Part shown: positions 19,473 to 30,259 of the stretch, in pieces
How positions within the stretch are numbered: the first letter of the stretch is position 1
Layout of the letters: every line of letters starts with the position of its first letter
NCBI RefSeq assembly: GCF_003008595.1
Contig: NZ_CP027669.1
Span: 2,976,001-3,040,000, forward strand
Length of the DNA: 64,000 bases
DNA from: Simplicispira suum
GTDB taxonomy: Bacteria; Pseudomonadota; Gammaproteobacteria; Burkholderiales; Burkholderiaceae_C
Direction: 5' to 3'
Notes under the pieces: model-generated
The model's database searches: none
Told to the model about the DNA's origin: nothing
Seen by the model: only the letters and a program-made list of their open reading frames with translations
Made by a program: the position numbers and the translations under genes

Positions 19473-20750
19473 ATGAACGATCCCAAGGGCTCCGGCCCAC
19501 CATCGCTTCCCGAACCACCGATCGATTCGCTGGGTGCTGCTCCAGAGGTGACGCAAGCCGGGGCGGACGAAGCTGTGCGAACGACGCGCGTCGAGCCGGA
19601 GCACGAGGGTGCAGCTCAGGCCGGCGGCGGGCGCAACAAAAAGGCCTTGAAGTCGGAGTCGCCTGGTGGCTACGCGTTCGCCGATGTTGTCTCCGGTCAG
19701 TTCGACGCCGATGTGGCCGAGGCGCAGGGCGTTGCTCCCAAGCGGGTCTTGCTGCCCCAGGCGGAAACTCCCAAACTGCACAAAGTGCTGGCGCAGGCCG
19801 GATTGGGCTCGCGCCTGGAGATGGAGCAACTCATTCTGGAGGGGCGTATTTCGGTCAACAGCGAACCTGCCCATATCGGTCAACGCATTCAGTATGGCGA
19901 TCAGGTGAAGGTCAATGGAAAGCCGATCCGCTACCGCATTGATCCTCCTCCTGCCCGGGTGATTGCATACCACAAGCCCGTCGGAGAAGTGGTGACGCAC
20001 GACGATCCGCAGAATCGTCCCACCGTTTTTCGCAAGCTTCCGCGCCTGCAGCACGGCAAGTGGCAGTCTGTCGGGCGTTTGGACCTAAATACTGAAGGCT
20101 TGCTGCTGTTCACGAGTTCGGGTGAACTAGCCAACCGACTGACCCATCCGCGTTTTGGCTTGGAGCGCGAGTACGCGGTCCGGGTGTTGGGGGCGCTGAG
20201 TAGCGAGGAGAAAGAACGCTTGCTGACAGGCGTGCAGTTGGATGACGGAATGGCGGCCTTCGGCTCCATCGAAGAGGGCGGCGGCGAAGGCGCCAATTGT
20301 TGGTACCGGGTCACGATCTCCGAAGGACGCAATCGGGAAGTGCGTCGCATGTTGGAGAGCGTAGGACACGCTGTAAGCCGTCTGATCCGCATTCGTTATG
20401 GCGCGATGGTCTTGCCCAAGGGATTGCGCCGTGGGACGTTTCTGGAGTTGGCTGAGGGAGATATTCGTGCGCTGATGAAAGCGGCCGGGGTCGAGAGCGC
20501 GGCCAAGCCAGTCGCCCGGCTAGGCACTCCTGGGGCTGCAGGTGTGCGCAAGGGCGCAGACCGTGGAGCCTTCGGCAGCAAATCTGCGCGTGGAGCCGCA
20601 GTCAAAGGAGGCGCGGGCGGGGCCAGCGCACAACCGGATCCGCTCAAGACGTCGGTGGGCTACATTGGCTCGGACAGTCTCAAGCGACAGAGGCAGGACG
20701 AGCGCCGTAGCAGTCGGTCGGGCACGGGCCCACGTCGACGCAGCCGTTGA
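19473..20750 (+). CDS. rluB: 23S/16S rRNA pseudouridine synthase RluB
   Basis: An RsuA/RluB-family enzyme forming pseudouridine in 23S rRNA (position 2605 for E. coli RluB). In 425 residues there is a disordered, Pro/Ala/Lys-rich N-terminus (to about 95), an S4 RNA-binding domain (KLHKVLAQAGLGSRLEMEQ), the catalytic motif GRLDLNTEGLLLFT with the active Asp near residue 200, and the signature EGRNREVRRMLESVGH near 282. The last 80 residues are a basic Gly/Ala/Lys/Arg tail. ATG at 19473 is used; GTG at 19455, overlapping the scpB stop as GTGA, would add six residues and is equally possible. Confidence 0.92.
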   Translation: MNDPKGSGPPSLPEPPIDSLGAAPEVTQAGADEAVRTTRVEPEHEGAAQAGGGRNKKALKSESPGGYAFADVVSGQFDADVAEAQGVAPKRVLLPQAETPKLHKVLAQAGLGSRLEMEQLILEGRISVNSEPAHIGQRIQYGDQVKVNGKPIRYRIDPPPARVIAYHKPVGEVVTHDDPQNRPTVFRKLPRLQHGKWQSVGRLDLNTEGLLLFTSSGELANRLTHPRFGLEREYAVRVLGALSSEEKERLLTGVQLDDGMAAFGSIEEGGGEGANCWYRVTISEGRNREVRRMLESVGHAVSRLIRIRYGAMVLPKGLRRGTFLELAEGDIRALMKAAGVESAAKPVARLGTPGAAGVRKGADRGAFGSKSARGAAVKGGAGGASAQPDPLKTSVGYIGSDSLKRQRQDERRSSRSGTGPRRRSR

Positions 20751-20863
20751 GACGCCTCAGTGCCGATTGAGCGGTCTGCAGCGGTCGGCGTGCCCCGGAA
20801 GCTAGAATTGAAGGCTTTTGTCACACCGACGAATACTTTTTCGTTTTATTCAGGAAAACCAAA

Positions 20864-21289
20864 ATGGCTATCGAACGCACCCTCTCCATCATCAAACCCG
20901 ACGCCGTCGCCAAGAACGTGATTGGCCAGATTTATGCCCGCTTTGAAGCGGCCGGTCTGCGCGTCGTAGCAGCCCGTATGGTGCATTTGTCTCGTTTGGA
21001 GGCAGAGCAGTTCTACGCAGTGCACAAGGAGCGTCCCTTCTTCAAGGATCTCGTGGATTTCATGATTTCCGGGCCTGTCATGATTCAAGCGCTGGAGGGC
21101 GAGGGCGCCATTCTTAAGAATCGCGAGTTGATGGGCGCTACCGATCCCAAGAAGGCCGACGCTGGAACGATTCGGGCTGATTTTGCCGACAGCATCGATG
21201 CCAATGCCGTGCACGGGTCCGATGCCGCCGAAACCGCGCAGGTGGAAATTGCCTTTTTCTTTCCCGGCATGAACGTGTATTCCCGTTGA
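20864..21289 (+). CDS. ndk: Nucleoside diphosphate kinase
   Basis: Balances nucleotide pools by moving the gamma phosphate of ATP to other nucleoside diphosphates through a phosphohistidine. The 141-residue length is typical. Family features: [15 protein letters not shown] at the N-terminus and [16 protein letters not shown], where the His is the phosphorylated residue (about 117). The ATG is preceded by AGGAAAAC. A TAGAAT sequence at 20803-20808 could be its -10 box. It lies 55 bases upstream of rlmN on the same strand. Confidence 0.97.
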   Translation: MAIERTLSIIKPDAVAKNVIGQIYARFEAAGLRVVAARMVHLSRLEAEQFYAVHKERPFFKDLVDFMISGPVMIQALEGEGAILKNRELMGATDPKKADAGTIRADFADSIDANAVHGSDAAETAQVEIAFFFPGMNVYSR

Positions 21290-21344
21290 GCGCAGCGTTC
21301 GCCAGGCTGGAAATTCACTGGATGCCTGCCTGGCAAGCCTGATC

Positions 21345-22502
21345 ATGAAAACGAACCTTCTCGAATTCGATCTCCCTGGATTGGTGGCTTTCTGCGAAAG
21401 CCTGGGGGAGAAGCGTTTTCGGGCGACACAGCTGTATCGATGGATTCATCAGCAGGGGGTGAGCGATTTCGGGCAAATGACCGATATTGCAAAGTCCTTG
21501 CGCCATAAACTCGAGCAAAACGCCTGCGTCGAACCCCTGACTGTCGCCAGCGAGCATCGCTCGAAGGATGGCACGGTCAAGTGGCTTTTTGATGTCGGTG
21601 GTGGCAATGCGGTGGAGGCGGTCTTTATCCCCGAAGACGATCGCGCTACCTTGTGCATTTCTTCGCAGGCCGGATGCGCTGTGGGATGTCGTTTTTGCTC
21701 TACCGGCCACCAGGGCTTCAGTCGGAACCTCACGTCCGGCGAGATCATTGGGCAGCTCTGGTTCGCTGAGCACAGCCTGCGGCGAGCGTTGGGTCGCTCG
21801 GACAGGATCATTTCCAACGTTGTCATGATGGGCATGGGCGAGCCGCTGCAGAACTATTCTGCACTGGTGCCCGCGCTGCGCACCATGCTGGACGATCATG
21901 CATATGGTCTTTCGCGCCGCCGGGTGACGGTGTCAACCTCTGGCGTGGTTCCCATGATGGATCGACTCGCGCGCGACTGTCCCGTAGCGCTTGCCGTTTC
22001 GCTGCACGCTTCGGAAGACGCGCTGCGTGACCATCTTGTGCCACTCAATCGCAAATACCCGCTGCAAGAGTTGTTGGATACCTGCGTTCGCTATCTGGAA
22101 TTTGCACCGCGTGATTTCATTACTTTTGAATATTGCATGCTGGACGGGGTCAATGACCGGCCCGAACAGGCGCATCAATTGGTCGACCTGATTCGCAAGA
22201 GTTCGCCGGGGAAATCGTGGTGCAAATTCAATTTGATTCCATTCAACCCTTTCCCGGCCTCAGGGCTCTTGCGGTCCCAGCCGACAGCCATTGCGGCGTT
22301 CGCAGAAATACTGAGCAACGCCGGCGTAGTGACTACCGTCAGGAAGACGCGCGGAGACGATATCGATGCCGCCTGCGGGCAGCTCGCGGGAGAGGTGAAA
22401 GACCGTACACGTGCTGCGGAGCGCATGGCGTCGCGTCGCACCATTTCCATTCACCGGGTGAATTCAAAGAAATCTGATTACAAGGAGGCAGGCATTGGCT
22501 GA
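21345..22502 (+). CDS. rlmN: 23S rRNA/tRNA adenine-C2 methyltransferase RlmN
   Basis: A radical SAM enzyme methylating A2503 of 23S rRNA and A37 of some tRNAs. In 385 residues, the iron-sulphur motif [11 protein letters not shown] (C-x3-C-x2-C) is near residue 110; the SAM-binding [13 protein letters not shown] near 165; and the region [19 protein letters not shown] near 262. The methyl-carrying Cys of the mechanism is expected in the C-terminal part (ACGQLAGEV near residue 345). It begins the tightly packed group rlmN-pilF-rodZ-ispG: its last bases overlap the TTG start of pilF by 8 bases. Confidence 0.96.
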   Translation: MKTNLLEFDLPGLVAFCESLGEKRFRATQLYRWIHQQGVSDFGQMTDIAKSLRHKLEQNACVEPLTVASEHRSKDGTVKWLFDVGGGNAVEAVFIPEDDRATLCISSQAGCAVGCRFCSTGHQGFSRNLTSGEIIGQLWFAEHSLRRALGRSDRIISNVVMMGMGEPLQNYSALVPALRTMLDDHAYGLSRRRVTVSTSGVVPMMDRLARDCPVALAVSLHASEDALRDHLVPLNRKYPLQELLDTCVRYLEFAPRDFITFEYCMLDGVNDRPEQAHQLVDLIRKSSPGKSWCKFNLIPFNPFPASGLLRSQPTAIAAFAEILSNAGVVTTVRKTRGDDIDAACGQLAGEVKDRTRAAERMASRRTISIHRVNSKKSDYKEAGIG

Positions 22503-23327
22503 TTCTGTTGAGCGTCGCAGCTTCTGGATGAATAGCGTTTTTCTCGTGTTCGTACTGCTTGGTGCAGGCGCCGGCCTCTCGGGCTGTGCGAATCTCGGAA
22601 AGCCTTCCGTTGGTGCACAGGGAGGGCAATATCTCACACCCTCTGACGAGCCCGAGGTGAGGCGTCGGGCTCGTATTCGCCTGGAACTGGCAGTCAGCTA
22701 CCTGAGCCATGGCCAGACCAAGGTGGCGCTCGATGAGGTAAAGCAGTCGCTCGCAGCAGATCCAACCTATGCTGATGCCTACAACGTGCGCGGCCTTGTC
22801 TACATGCGGCTCAATGACTTTGCCCAAGCCGACGAGAGTTTTCAACGTGCGCTGGCCTTGCATCCGGGGATGTCGACGCCTTGCACAACCGCGGCTGGCT
22901 GCTGTGTCAGCAGCAGAAATATGCCGAGGCCGATCAACTCTTCGCTCGTGCGTTAGGCGATCCAACCTACACTGCTCGCAGCAAATCACTGATGGCGCAG
23001 GGCTTGTGTCAGGCGCGCGCGGGGAACCATGCGCTTGCCGAAAAGACCTTGCTTTCTGCCTATGAAATTGATGCTGGAAATCCGGTGGTGGCCTACAACA
23101 TCGGCGTACTGCAGTTTCAGCGAGGCGATTTCACACGCGCCCAGTTTTATGTACGTCGCTTGAACAACAGTGAGCTGGCCAATGCAGAGTCGCTCTGGCT
23201 CGGTATCAAGATCGAACGTGCTTTGAAAGATCCGCTGGCGGTGCGTCAGCTCGGAGACCAACTGCGCCGTAGGTTCCCTGATTCGCGCGAATATTCAGCT
23301 TTTCAGCGAGGTGCTTTCGATGAGTGA
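22495..23327 (+). pseudogene. pilF: pilF (type IV pilus TPR lipoprotein), frameshifted
   Basis: PilF/PilW is an outer-membrane lipoprotein needed to assemble the type IV pilus secretin. TTG at 22495 is the start, with AAGGAGG six bases upstream. The first frame gives a lipobox (LLGAGAGLSGC, near residue 31), then TPR helices (RLELAVSYLSHGQTKVALDE, YNVRGLVYMRLNDFAQADES) up to ALALHPG. At the GGGG run (22866-22869) the frame is lost: the continuing TPR sequence (DVDALHNRGWLLCQQQKYAE...) is in the frame one base away and runs to the stop at 23327. Restoring one base joins both into a protein of about 277 residues. The downstream half keeps good coding character and overlaps rodZ by 8 bases. This may be a homopolymer sequencing error or a real mutation; the sequence alone cannot tell. 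Confidence 0.85.
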
Positions 23328-24228
23328 TCGCGAGCAATGGGGGGCGGCTGTTCAGGAACCTGAAGAGCGCCCGGCCGGTTCGGCGGGCGCTTTGTTGCGT
23401 GAGGCCCGACTTGCTGCCGGTGTTCATATCGAATCAATTGCCTTTTCACTGAAGGTTCCAGTTAGCAAAATTGAGGCTCTGGAGCGGGATGACTTTGAGG
23501 CGCTGCCCGATGCCGTTTTCGCGCGTGCCTTGGCAAGCAGTGTGTGCCGGGCACTGAAAATGGATTCCGCGCCCGTGCTGGCACTGTTGCCACAGGGCGC
23601 TGCACAGCGGCTGCCAACGCGGCAGACCTCCGTCAATGCAAGTTTCCGGGATGGCTCAGAGCGTTCGCGTGGAGTGCTCAGTCGCCTCTCGAAACCCCTC
23701 GTTTTGGCTGTGATCGTCCTGCTGGTGGGTGCCGGGGTTGTAGCCTGGTTTCCTTCGGCCTTGCAGTGGGCGGACAATCCAAACGAGATATCAACACCTG
23801 CTCAGGTGCCGTCTGCTTCAGGCATTGCGGACACGAAGGCTCCCGTTGCCGCTGCTGCAACTGTCCCTGAGGCATTGGCAGTGCCAGTGGCGCCTGTAGT
23901 TCGGCTGGCGGCGAGCGCGCCGGCGGCTGGTGGTGTCGCGCTGCCCGCCGTTGCTGCCATTGAGAAAGCAAGTGAGCCTGCCTCGAGGGCGCCGCGAGTG
24001 GTGTTCAAGGCGCGTGGAGAAAGCTGGATTCAGGTCAAGGATGCACAGGGGGTGCTTGTGCTCGAACGTACGTTGAAGGCGGGCGAGAGTGTGTCGATTA
24101 ACCAATCGGGTCGTCTGGCGATTGTTGTTGGCCGAGCGGATGCGACCGATGTGTTCGTGATGGGAGACAAGCGCGATATTGTTGCATCGGCACGTGAAAA
24201 CGTGGCTCGATTTGAGGTTCAACCGTGA
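23320..24228 (+). CDS. rodZ: RodZ-like HTH membrane protein
   Basis: A bitopic membrane protein of the RodZ type, which links MreB to the cell-shape machinery in rods. In 302 residues there is an N-terminal helix-turn-helix domain ([20 protein letters not shown] and [15 protein letters not shown]), one transmembrane segment near residues 126-145 ([19 protein letters not shown]), an Ala/Pro/Val-rich linker and a C-terminal beta domain of the DUF4115 type ([20 protein letters not shown]). ATG at 23320 is chosen because GAGG lies 8 bases upstream; it overlaps the pilF stop. This location downstream of pilF and upstream of ispG is conserved in proteobacteria. Confidence 0.88.
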   Translation: MSDREQWGAAVQEPEERPAGSAGALLREARLAAGVHIESIAFSLKVPVSKIEALERDDFEALPDAVFARALASSVCRALKMDSAPVLALLPQGAAQRLPTRQTSVNASFRDGSERSRGVLSRLSKPLVLAVIVLLVGAGVVAWFPSALQWADNPNEISTPAQVPSASGIADTKAPVAAAATVPEALAVPVAPVVRLAASAPAAGGVALPAVAAIEKASEPASRAPRVVFKARGESWIQVKDAQGVLVLERTLKAGESVSINQSGRLAIVVGRADATDVFVMGDKRDIVASARENVARFEVQP

Positions 24229-25508
24229 GCATGTCTAACACAGAGCGCCCGCCCATTGTTTTTTCTCAGCCGATACGACGCCGCACTCGGCAGGCGCGTA
24301 TTGAATGCAACGGCAAATTGGTTACGGTGGGGGGCGATGCTCCCGTGCGCATTCAGTCCATGACCAACACCGACACGGTGGACGCACTGGGGACGGCCAT
24401 CCAGGTGAAGCAGCTGGCCCTCGCAGGCTCGGAACTTGTGCGAATCACCGTGAACACGCCCGAGGCGGCGGCAGCGGTTCCCTATGTACGCGAGCAGTTG
24501 GATCGAATGGGTATCGATGTTCCACTGGTTGGGGACTTCCACTACAACGGTCACACGCTTCTCACTGACTATCCGGCTTGTGCGCAGGCCTTGGCTAAAT
24601 ACCGCATTAATCCCGGAAATGTTGGTAGAGGAGAGAAGCGTGATCGCCAGTTTGGTCTGATGATCGAGGCCGCTGCACGTTGGAACAAGGCTGTGCGAAT
24701 CGGCGTGAATTGGGGAAGCCTGGATCAAGAACTGCTCGCCAGCCTGATGGACGAGAACAGCTTGCGGGCGAGTCCGTGGGACGCCCGCCAGGTCATGTAC
24801 GAAGCCTTAATTGTCTCTGCCGTGGATTCTGCTCGGCGTGCCGAGGATATCGGTCTCCCGGGCGAACAGATCATCCTTTCCTGCAAGGTCAGTGGCGTCC
24901 AGGATCTGGTTGCGGTCTACCGTGAACTCGCGAACCGCTGCGACTACGCACTGCATCTGGGCTTGACCGAAGCTGGTATGGGGACCAAGGGCACGGTGGC
25001 CTCCGCTGCTGCGCTGTCCATCCTGCTGCAGGAGGGTATTGGAGACACGATCCGGGTTTCACTGACGCCGAAGCCGGGCGAGAGCCGCAACCAAGAGGTG
25101 GTGGTCGCGTCGGAGATTCTTCAGGCGCTCGAACTGCGCCGCTTCGTCCCTAGCGTTACAGCCTGCCCCGGTTGTGGCCGCACCACCAGTACCACATTTC
25201 AGGAGTTGGCCAAGGATATCGATGATTTTTTGCGTGAGCGCATGCCTGAATGGAAGAAGACTTTTCCCGGCGTTGAATCGCTCAAAGTGGCTGTGATGGG
25301 CTGCATTGTGAATGGCCCGGGAGAGAGCAAACACGCAGATATCGGCATCAGCTTACCGGGCACAGGCGAGGCGCCAGCGGCACCCGTATACGTGGACGGT
25401 CAGAAAAGCGTAACGCTGCGCGGTGACGATATCGTTTCGGAGTTTCGCAGCCTGGTTGAAAATTACATCGAACGCCGCTTTGGAAAAACCACCATCCGGC
25501 AAGATTGA
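24225..25508 (+). CDS. ispG: 4-hydroxy-3-methylbut-2-enyl diphosphate synthase
   Basis: The iron-sulphur enzyme (GcpE) for the next-to-last step of the MEP isoprenoid pathway, 427 residues. The N-terminal TIM-barrel starts with [13 protein letters not shown]; the C-terminal iron-sulphur domain has [16 protein letters not shown] near residue 310 and [19 protein letters not shown] near 355, giving the cysteines C-x2-C and C that bind 4Fe-4S. It is of the proteobacterial type with no large inserted domain. GTG at 24225 overlaps the rodZ stop (GTGA) and has GAGG seven bases upstream; ATG at 24231 is the alternative. Confidence 0.97.
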   Translation: MSMSNTERPPIVFSQPIRRRTRQARIECNGKLVTVGGDAPVRIQSMTNTDTVDALGTAIQVKQLALAGSELVRITVNTPEAAAAVPYVREQLDRMGIDVPLVGDFHYNGHTLLTDYPACAQALAKYRINPGNVGRGEKRDRQFGLMIEAAARWNKAVRIGVNWGSLDQELLASLMDENSLRASPWDARQVMYEALIVSAVDSARRAEDIGLPGEQIILSCKVSGVQDLVAVYRELANRCDYALHLGLTEAGMGTKGTVASAAALSILLQEGIGDTIRVSLTPKPGESRNQEVVVASEILQALELRRFVPSVTACPGCGRTTSTTFQELAKDIDDFLRERMPEWKKTFPGVESLKVAVMGCIVNGPGESKHADIGISLPGTGEAPAAPVYVDGQKSVTLRGDDIVSEFRSLVENYIERRFGKTTIRQD

Positions 25509-25554
25509 TATCGCTTGAGATTTTGCTTTCCCGGTGCTGGCTTCGCTTAGAAAT

Positions 25555-26868
25555 ATGCATAACACAAAAAAAGAAAAAATATCCTCAGTCAAAGGAATGA
25601 ATGACATTCTTCCTCCAGCCTCGGCAGGTTGGGAGTGGCTCGAGGCAAAGGTGCGGGACTTGATGGCCCGCTATGCCTATCGAAATATCCGTACGCCCAT
25701 TGTCGAAAATACTGCGCTGTTTGTTCGCGGATTGGGTGAAGTAACGGATATCGTCGAAAAAGAGATGTATTCCTTTGAAGACCGTTTGAATGGAGAGTTG
25801 CTCACCCTGAGGCCTGAAAGTACGGCTGGCGTGGTGCGTGCTGTCACCGAACATTCTCTACTCTATGACGGTGGTAAGCGCTTGTATTACATGGGACCGA
25901 TGTTTCGGCATGAACGTCCGCAGCGTGGTCGGTACCGACAGTTTCATCAGATTGGTGCGGAAGCGCTGGGTTTTCCTGGAGCTGAAGTCGATGCCGAACT
26001 TATTTTGTTAGCGAATGCACTTTGGAAAGAGCTTGGGCTGGAAAATATCCGGTTGGAGCTCAACACGCTCGGGCAACCGGCAGAGCGCAAGGCCCATCGC
26101 GCTGCATTGATCCAGTATTTTGAGCAGCATCTCGAGTCCTTGGACGACGATGCCAAGCGACGCTTGCACAGCAATCCGCTGCGCATTCTGGACAGTAAAA
26201 ATCCCGCAATGCAGGGTTTGATTGAGGGCGCACCCCGCTTGCGGGACTATTTGGATGCTGAATCTCTGGCGCATTTTGAGCTGGTGACCGCAATCCTGGA
26301 TGCAAATGGCGTCGCTTGGCAATTCAATGCGCGCCTGGTTCGCGGCCTCGACTATTACAACCGCACGGTGTTTGAGTTCGTTACCGACGACTTGGGCTCG
26401 CAGGGCACCATCTGCGGCGGGGGACGGTACGATTACCTGATCGAGGAGATTGGTGGCAAACCTGCACCGGCTGTGGGCTGGGCGATGGGTGTCGAGCGTG
26501 TCTTTGAGCTGCTCAATCTGAAATCACAAGCATTTCCAATGCCAGCGCCTGATGCATATGCCGTGCTGCCCGACGCCCATTTGATTCCTGCGGCCACCGT
26601 AGTTCTTGAAGCTTTGCGACGAGCCGGCGTCCAAGTGCAGATGCATACCCCTGGCAGCGCGAGCGACGGAATGGGCAGCATGAAATCGCAACTGCGCCGT
26701 GCGGATGCCAGCGGTGCGCGGCATGCGATCATCTTTGGTGCGGACGAGTTTGCGCGCGGTGCGTGCGTCATCAAGTCCTTGCGCGACGGAACTGGTGCGC
26801 AATCAGAGCAGCCTCTGGCGGATGCAGGCATTTGGGCTGTCTCCTTGATTCTCTCGGCAACCTCTTGA
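25555..26868 (+). CDS. hisS: Histidyl-tRNA synthetase
   Basis: Class II aminoacyl-tRNA synthetase that charges tRNA-His; 437 residues. Motif 1 is near [15 protein letters not shown], motif 2 is [20 protein letters not shown] near residue 108, and the histidine-specific loop is [14 protein letters not shown] near 260; motif 3 is [15 protein letters not shown] near 305. The C-terminal anticodon-binding domain follows. The ATG at 25555 is used because family likeness starts there ([17 protein letters not shown]); GTG at 25534 would add seven residues. The next gene starts 13 bases after the stop. Confidence 0.97.
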   Translation: MHNTKKEKISSVKGMNDILPPASAGWEWLEAKVRDLMARYAYRNIRTPIVENTALFVRGLGEVTDIVEKEMYSFEDRLNGELLTLRPESTAGVVRAVTEHSLLYDGGKRLYYMGPMFRHERPQRGRYRQFHQIGAEALGFPGAEVDAELILLANALWKELGLENIRLELNTLGQPAERKAHRAALIQYFEQHLESLDDDAKRRLHSNPLRILDSKNPAMQGLIEGAPRLRDYLDAESLAHFELVTAILDANGVAWQFNARLVRGLDYYNRTVFEFVTDDLGSQGTICGGGRYDYLIEEIGGKPAPAVGWAMGVERVFELLNLKSQAFPMPAPDAYAVLPDAHLIPAATVVLEALRRAGVQVQMHTPGSASDGMGSMKSQLRRADASGARHAIIFGADEFARGACVIKSLRDGTGAQSEQPLADAGIWAVSLILSATS

Positions 26869-26881
26869 CCAAAAAAAAGAC

Positions 26882-27562
26882 ATGGCAACTCATCTCGATC
26901 TCGAAGAACAAGAACAACTGGACCAACTCAAGCACTTTTGGGCCACGTGGGGTACGCTGATTTCGTCCCTGCTCACCATCGTGCTGCTGGGTTTGGCGGG
27001 TTGGAATGGCTATCAGTTTTGGCAAGCGCGGCAAGCCACGCAGGCCAGTGCGTTGTTTGATGCCATCGAAACAGCAGCAAGAGGCAAGGACGGCCAGCGC
27101 TTGGAGCAGGCTTTTAGCGATATGCGCGCCAAGCACGGCGGAACGACGCAAGCGTCTCAAGCGGGCCTGTTGGTTGCAAAAATGCAAGAAGAAGCTGGCA
27201 AGCTCGATCTGGCCAAGGAGGCACTCAACTGGGTGGCCTCCAGTGGAAGCGACGCGGGTTACAAGGCGATTGCGCGTCTGCGCTTGTCGAGCGTTCTGAT
27301 TGCCCAAGGGGACTACGATCAGGCGCTGGAACAGCTGAATTTCGAATTCCCCCCTGAGTTTGGAGCTACCGTAGCGGATCGCAAGGGCGATGTATTTTCG
27401 CTTCTCGGGAAGCGTGAGGAAGCGATTGCACAGTACAAGCTTGCCTACAAGGGCTTTGAACCTTCGGTGGAATATCGGCGTTTGGTGGAAATCAAGTTGA
27501 ACGCGATGGGCGTTCGTCCAGAGGAAAACACCTCCGATCTTGCGAAGGATGCAGGGAAATGA
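26882..27562 (+). CDS. YfgM-like TPR membrane protein
   Basis: A 226-residue inner-membrane protein of the YfgM type, thought to link the Sec translocon with periplasmic chaperones. It has a short cytoplasmic N-terminus (LDLEEQEQLDQLKHFWATWG), one transmembrane helix near residues 24-44 and a periplasmic tetratricopeptide domain (KLDLAKEALNWVAS, QGDYDQALEQLN, GKREEAIAQYKLAY). The position between hisS and bamB is the conserved one. Its stop overlaps the bamB start as ATGA (27559-27562). Confidence 0.9.
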   Translation: MATHLDLEEQEQLDQLKHFWATWGTLISSLLTIVLLGLAGWNGYQFWQARQATQASALFDAIETAARGKDGQRLEQAFSDMRAKHGGTTQASQAGLLVAKMQEEAGKLDLAKEALNWVASSGSDAGYKAIARLRLSSVLIAQGDYDQALEQLNFEFPPEFGATVADRKGDVFSLLGKREEAIAQYKLAYKGFEPSVEYRRLVEIKLNAMGVRPEENTSDLAKDAGK

Positions 27563-28713
27563 TGGGCTCCAATTTCAGGTTTTCTCGCATGGTGCGCCCC
27601 GCTGTGCTGGTGCTTTCTGCGCTGGTCCTGTCTGCGTGTTCCCTGTGGAAGGGGGGCGCTGAGCGCCCCAAGCCTGCGGAGTTGGGTCCCAATATCCCCG
27701 TGCTTGCAGTGCGCCAGGCCTGGACGACGCGCATTGGGAGCACAGCCGGCCTGCCTCTGCAAGTCAATGTCCAAGCTGGCTCCGTCGTACTGGCATCTTC
27801 GGACGGCACCGTGGCCAGCCTGGATGCCAAAACAGGAGCCGATATCTGGCGAGCCAAGTTACCCGAACGCCTTGCTGCCGGTGTTGGCAGCGACGGGCGC
27901 TGGGCTGCGGTGGTATCGCGCGAAAACGACCTGATCGTGATGGAATCGGGGCGAGTGCTCTGGCGACATCGACTTCCTGCCCAGGTTTTCACCGCGCCCT
28001 TGGTAGCCGGTGAGCGAATTTTTGTACTGGCTGCAGATCGTTCCTTGTCTGCCTTCGATGCAGCCAATGGCACCTCGCTTTGGACCCAGCCCGGTACCGG
28101 AGCGCCCCTGGTGCTTCGCCAATCCGGCGTCTTGCTGGCGGTGGGAGACACGCTGGTAGTGGGTATGGGCGGGCGCCTGGTTGGAGTCAACCCGAATAGT
28201 GGAGCGGTTCTCTGGGATGCGCCCTTGGCAAATCCGCGCGGCACCAACGATGTCGAGCGGCTGGTGGAACTTGTGGCTCCCGTCGCCCGATCCCAATCGC
28301 GGCTTTGCGCCCGAGCGTTTCAGGCCAGCGTGGCGTGTGTTGATCTGGCGGGAGGTCGCGTTGACTGGGCGCAAAAGGCCTACGGAGGCACAGGCATTTC
28401 GGGTGATGACAGCGTCGTATTCGGTGCCGAGAGCAACGGCACCGTGGTTGCATGGAACCGCGCGGACGGAATGCGTTTGTGGGTCAGCGAGCGGCTACGC
28501 TACCGCCATCTCTCCGCTCCCCTGTTGTTGGGCCGGTCCGTAGTGGTGGGGGACGACACAGGTTGGGTGCATTTTCTGTCGCGGGAAGACGCCAGTCCGC
28601 TCAACCGAATTGGAACCGACGGCTCGGCAATTGATGTAGCGCCCGTCGCCGCCGCCGATACGCTGGTGGTCGTGACGCGCAGTGGCAGTGTCTTTGGCTT
28701 TCGTCCCGATTGA
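27559..28713 (+). CDS. bamB: Outer membrane assembly lipoprotein BamB
   Basis: A lipoprotein of the BAM complex that inserts beta-barrel proteins into the outer membrane. The 384-residue precursor has a signal peptide and lipobox (ALVLSAC, Cys near residue 27), then an eight-bladed PQQ-type beta-propeller; blades show repeats such as VASLDAKTGADIWRAKLP, LSAFDAANGTSLWTQPG and VVAWNRADGMRLWVSERL. The length matches the family. Translation is coupled to the upstream YfgM-like gene, and der follows after 15 bases. Confidence 0.95.
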   Translation: MMGSNFRFSRMVRPAVLVLSALVLSACSLWKGGAERPKPAELGPNIPVLAVRQAWTTRIGSTAGLPLQVNVQAGSVVLASSDGTVASLDAKTGADIWRAKLPERLAAGVGSDGRWAAVVSRENDLIVMESGRVLWRHRLPAQVFTAPLVAGERIFVLAADRSLSAFDAANGTSLWTQPGTGAPLVLRQSGVLLAVGDTLVVGMGGRLVGVNPNSGAVLWDAPLANPRGTNDVERLVELVAPVARSQSRLCARAFQASVACVDLAGGRVDWAQKAYGGTGISGDDSVVFGAESNGTVVAWNRADGMRLWVSERLRYRHLSAPLLLGRSVVVGDDTGWVHFLSREDASPLNRIGTDGSAIDVAPVAAADTLVVVTRSGSVFGFRPD

Positions 28714-28728
28714 GGCGGCTTCATTGTG

Positions 28729-30069
28729 ATGAATCCAGTCATTGCGCTCGTCGGCCGACCCAACGTCGGCAAGTCGACGCTTTTCAATCGCCTGACCAAG
28801 TCGCGCGACGCCATCGTTGCTGATTTTGCTGGCCTGACGCGTGATCGCCACTATGGCCATGGGCGACAAGGCGCACGTGAGTTCATCGTGATCGATACCG
28901 GCGGCTTTGAACCAGAGGCCTCCAGCGGCATTTTCAGCGAAATGGCAAAGCAGACGCGCCAGGCAGTGGCGGAAGCCGATGCGGTGGTATTTGTGGTGGA
29001 CGCGCGCGCTGGAGTTTCGTCCCAAGACCACGATATTGCCAAGTATCTGCGTCGCCTGGGCAAGCCCTGCGTCCTGACGGCCAACAAGGCCGAAGGCATG
29101 GTCGGCGCGGCACAGCTGTCTGAGTTCTATGAACTGGGCTTGGGCGAAGTGCATGCGGTTTCTGCGGCGCATGGCCAGGGTATTCGCGATCTCATCGACT
29201 TGGCCTTGGCGTCGCTTCCGGAGCCGGAGGAGACGGAGCTGCCTGCCGATGAAAAAGCAGCCATCCGCCTGACTGTGGCTGGCCGCCCTAACGTAGGGAA
29301 ATCGACGCTGATCAATACTTGGCTGGGTGAGGAGCGTCTGGTGGCTTTTGACATGCCCGGTACGACGCGGGACGCGATCACCGTTCCCTTCGAGCGCAAT
29401 GGTCAGCGATTCGACCTGATTGATACTGCCGGCCTCCGCAAAAAAGGCAAAGTATTTGAAGCCATTGAAAAATTCTCCGTCGTCAAAACACTGCAAGCTA
29501 TTGACTCAGCCAACGTGGTGCTTTTGCTGCTGGACGCCACGCAAGGGGTGACGGATCAGGATGCCCACATTGCAGGCTACATTTTGGAGCGGGGGCGCGC
29601 AGTCGTGCTTGCCGTCAACAAGTGGGATGCTGTTGATGACTACCAGCGGCAACTGCTTGAGCGTTCCATCGAAACTCGCTTGGCATTTTTGAAGTTTGCG
29701 TCGCTGCATTTCATTTCGGCAAAGAAGCGCCAAGGGCTCGGCCCGTTGTGGTCCGCCCTGACGCAGGCCTACAAGGCTGCGACCTGCAAGATGTCCACGC
29801 CCGTGCTCACGCGCCTGCTGCTTGAAGCCGTCCAGTTTCAAAGTCCCAAGCGCGCGGGCATGTTTCGCCCCAAGCTGCGTTATGCGCACCAGGGGGGGAT
29901 GAATCCTCCCGTCATCGTGATCCATGGCAACTCACTAGAGCATGTCACCGACGCCTACAAGCGGTTTCTGGAAGCGCGTTTTCGTAAGGAATTCGATCTT
30001 GTGGGAACTCCTTTGCGGATCGAGATGAAGACGTCGCACAACCCTTATGCGGACAACGAGAAGGCTTAG
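28729..30069 (+). CDS. der: Ribosome assembly GTPase Der (EngA)
   Basis: An essential GTPase with two tandem G domains, needed for 50S ribosome assembly. The 446 residues show P-loops [12 protein letters not shown] near residue 9 and [12 protein letters not shown] near 187; the switch II motifs DTGGFE and [11 protein letters not shown]; and the NKWD specificity motif of the second domain near residue 302. In the first domain the NKxD position reads NKAE, as is common in this gene family. A basic KH-like domain ends the protein. ATG at 28729 is taken; a GTG directly before it would add one residue. Confidence 0.97.
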   Translation: MNPVIALVGRPNVGKSTLFNRLTKSRDAIVADFAGLTRDRHYGHGRQGAREFIVIDTGGFEPEASSGIFSEMAKQTRQAVAEADAVVFVVDARAGVSSQDHDIAKYLRRLGKPCVLTANKAEGMVGAAQLSEFYELGLGEVHAVSAAHGQGIRDLIDLALASLPEPEETELPADEKAAIRLTVAGRPNVGKSTLINTWLGEERLVAFDMPGTTRDAITVPFERNGQRFDLIDTAGLRKKGKVFEAIEKFSVVKTLQAIDSANVVLLLLDATQGVTDQDAHIAGYILERGRAVVLAVNKWDAVDDYQRQLLERSIETRLAFLKFASLHFISAKKRQGLGPLWSALTQAYKAATCKMSTPVLTRLLLEAVQFQSPKRAGMFRPKLRYAHQGGMNPPVIVIHGNSLEHVTDAYKRFLEARFRKEFDLVGTPLRIEMKTSHNPYADNEKA

Positions 30070-30184
30070 GATGTCCATGCAAGCGTCTCTCCGGGCTGTG
30101 CACGGGCGAGTGCGGTCCAGCCCGAGGTGGTGCTAGCAGTGATCTGATTGGGAGACAACCCTGCAACGGGGTATGAAAGCAGTC

Positions 30185-30215
30185 ACCGCAGGCAAAAAAA
30201 CGGCTTGCCTGTGGT
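30185..30215 (+). other. Hairpin upstream of hfq
   Basis: ACCGCAGGCA (30185-30194) can pair with TGCCTGTGGT (30206-30215) with one G-U pair and a loop holding seven A. A CCCCTTTTTA sequence follows about ten bases later. It could be a weak terminator of the der transcript or a leader structure of hfq. Confidence 0.4.
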
Positions 30216-30259
30216 AAGGTCCCCTTTTTACAACAACAAACTTGAACACGGAGAATATC

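Noticed and set aside
22881..23327. Separate short TPR gene starting inside the pilF region
   Set aside because: The sequence continues the TPR array of the upstream frame exactly; a frameshifted pilF explains it better than an independent gene.
26771..27307. Minus-strand frame of 178 codons opposite hisS and the YfgM-like gene
   Set aside because: It is covered by two well supported genes on the other strand and shows no motif.
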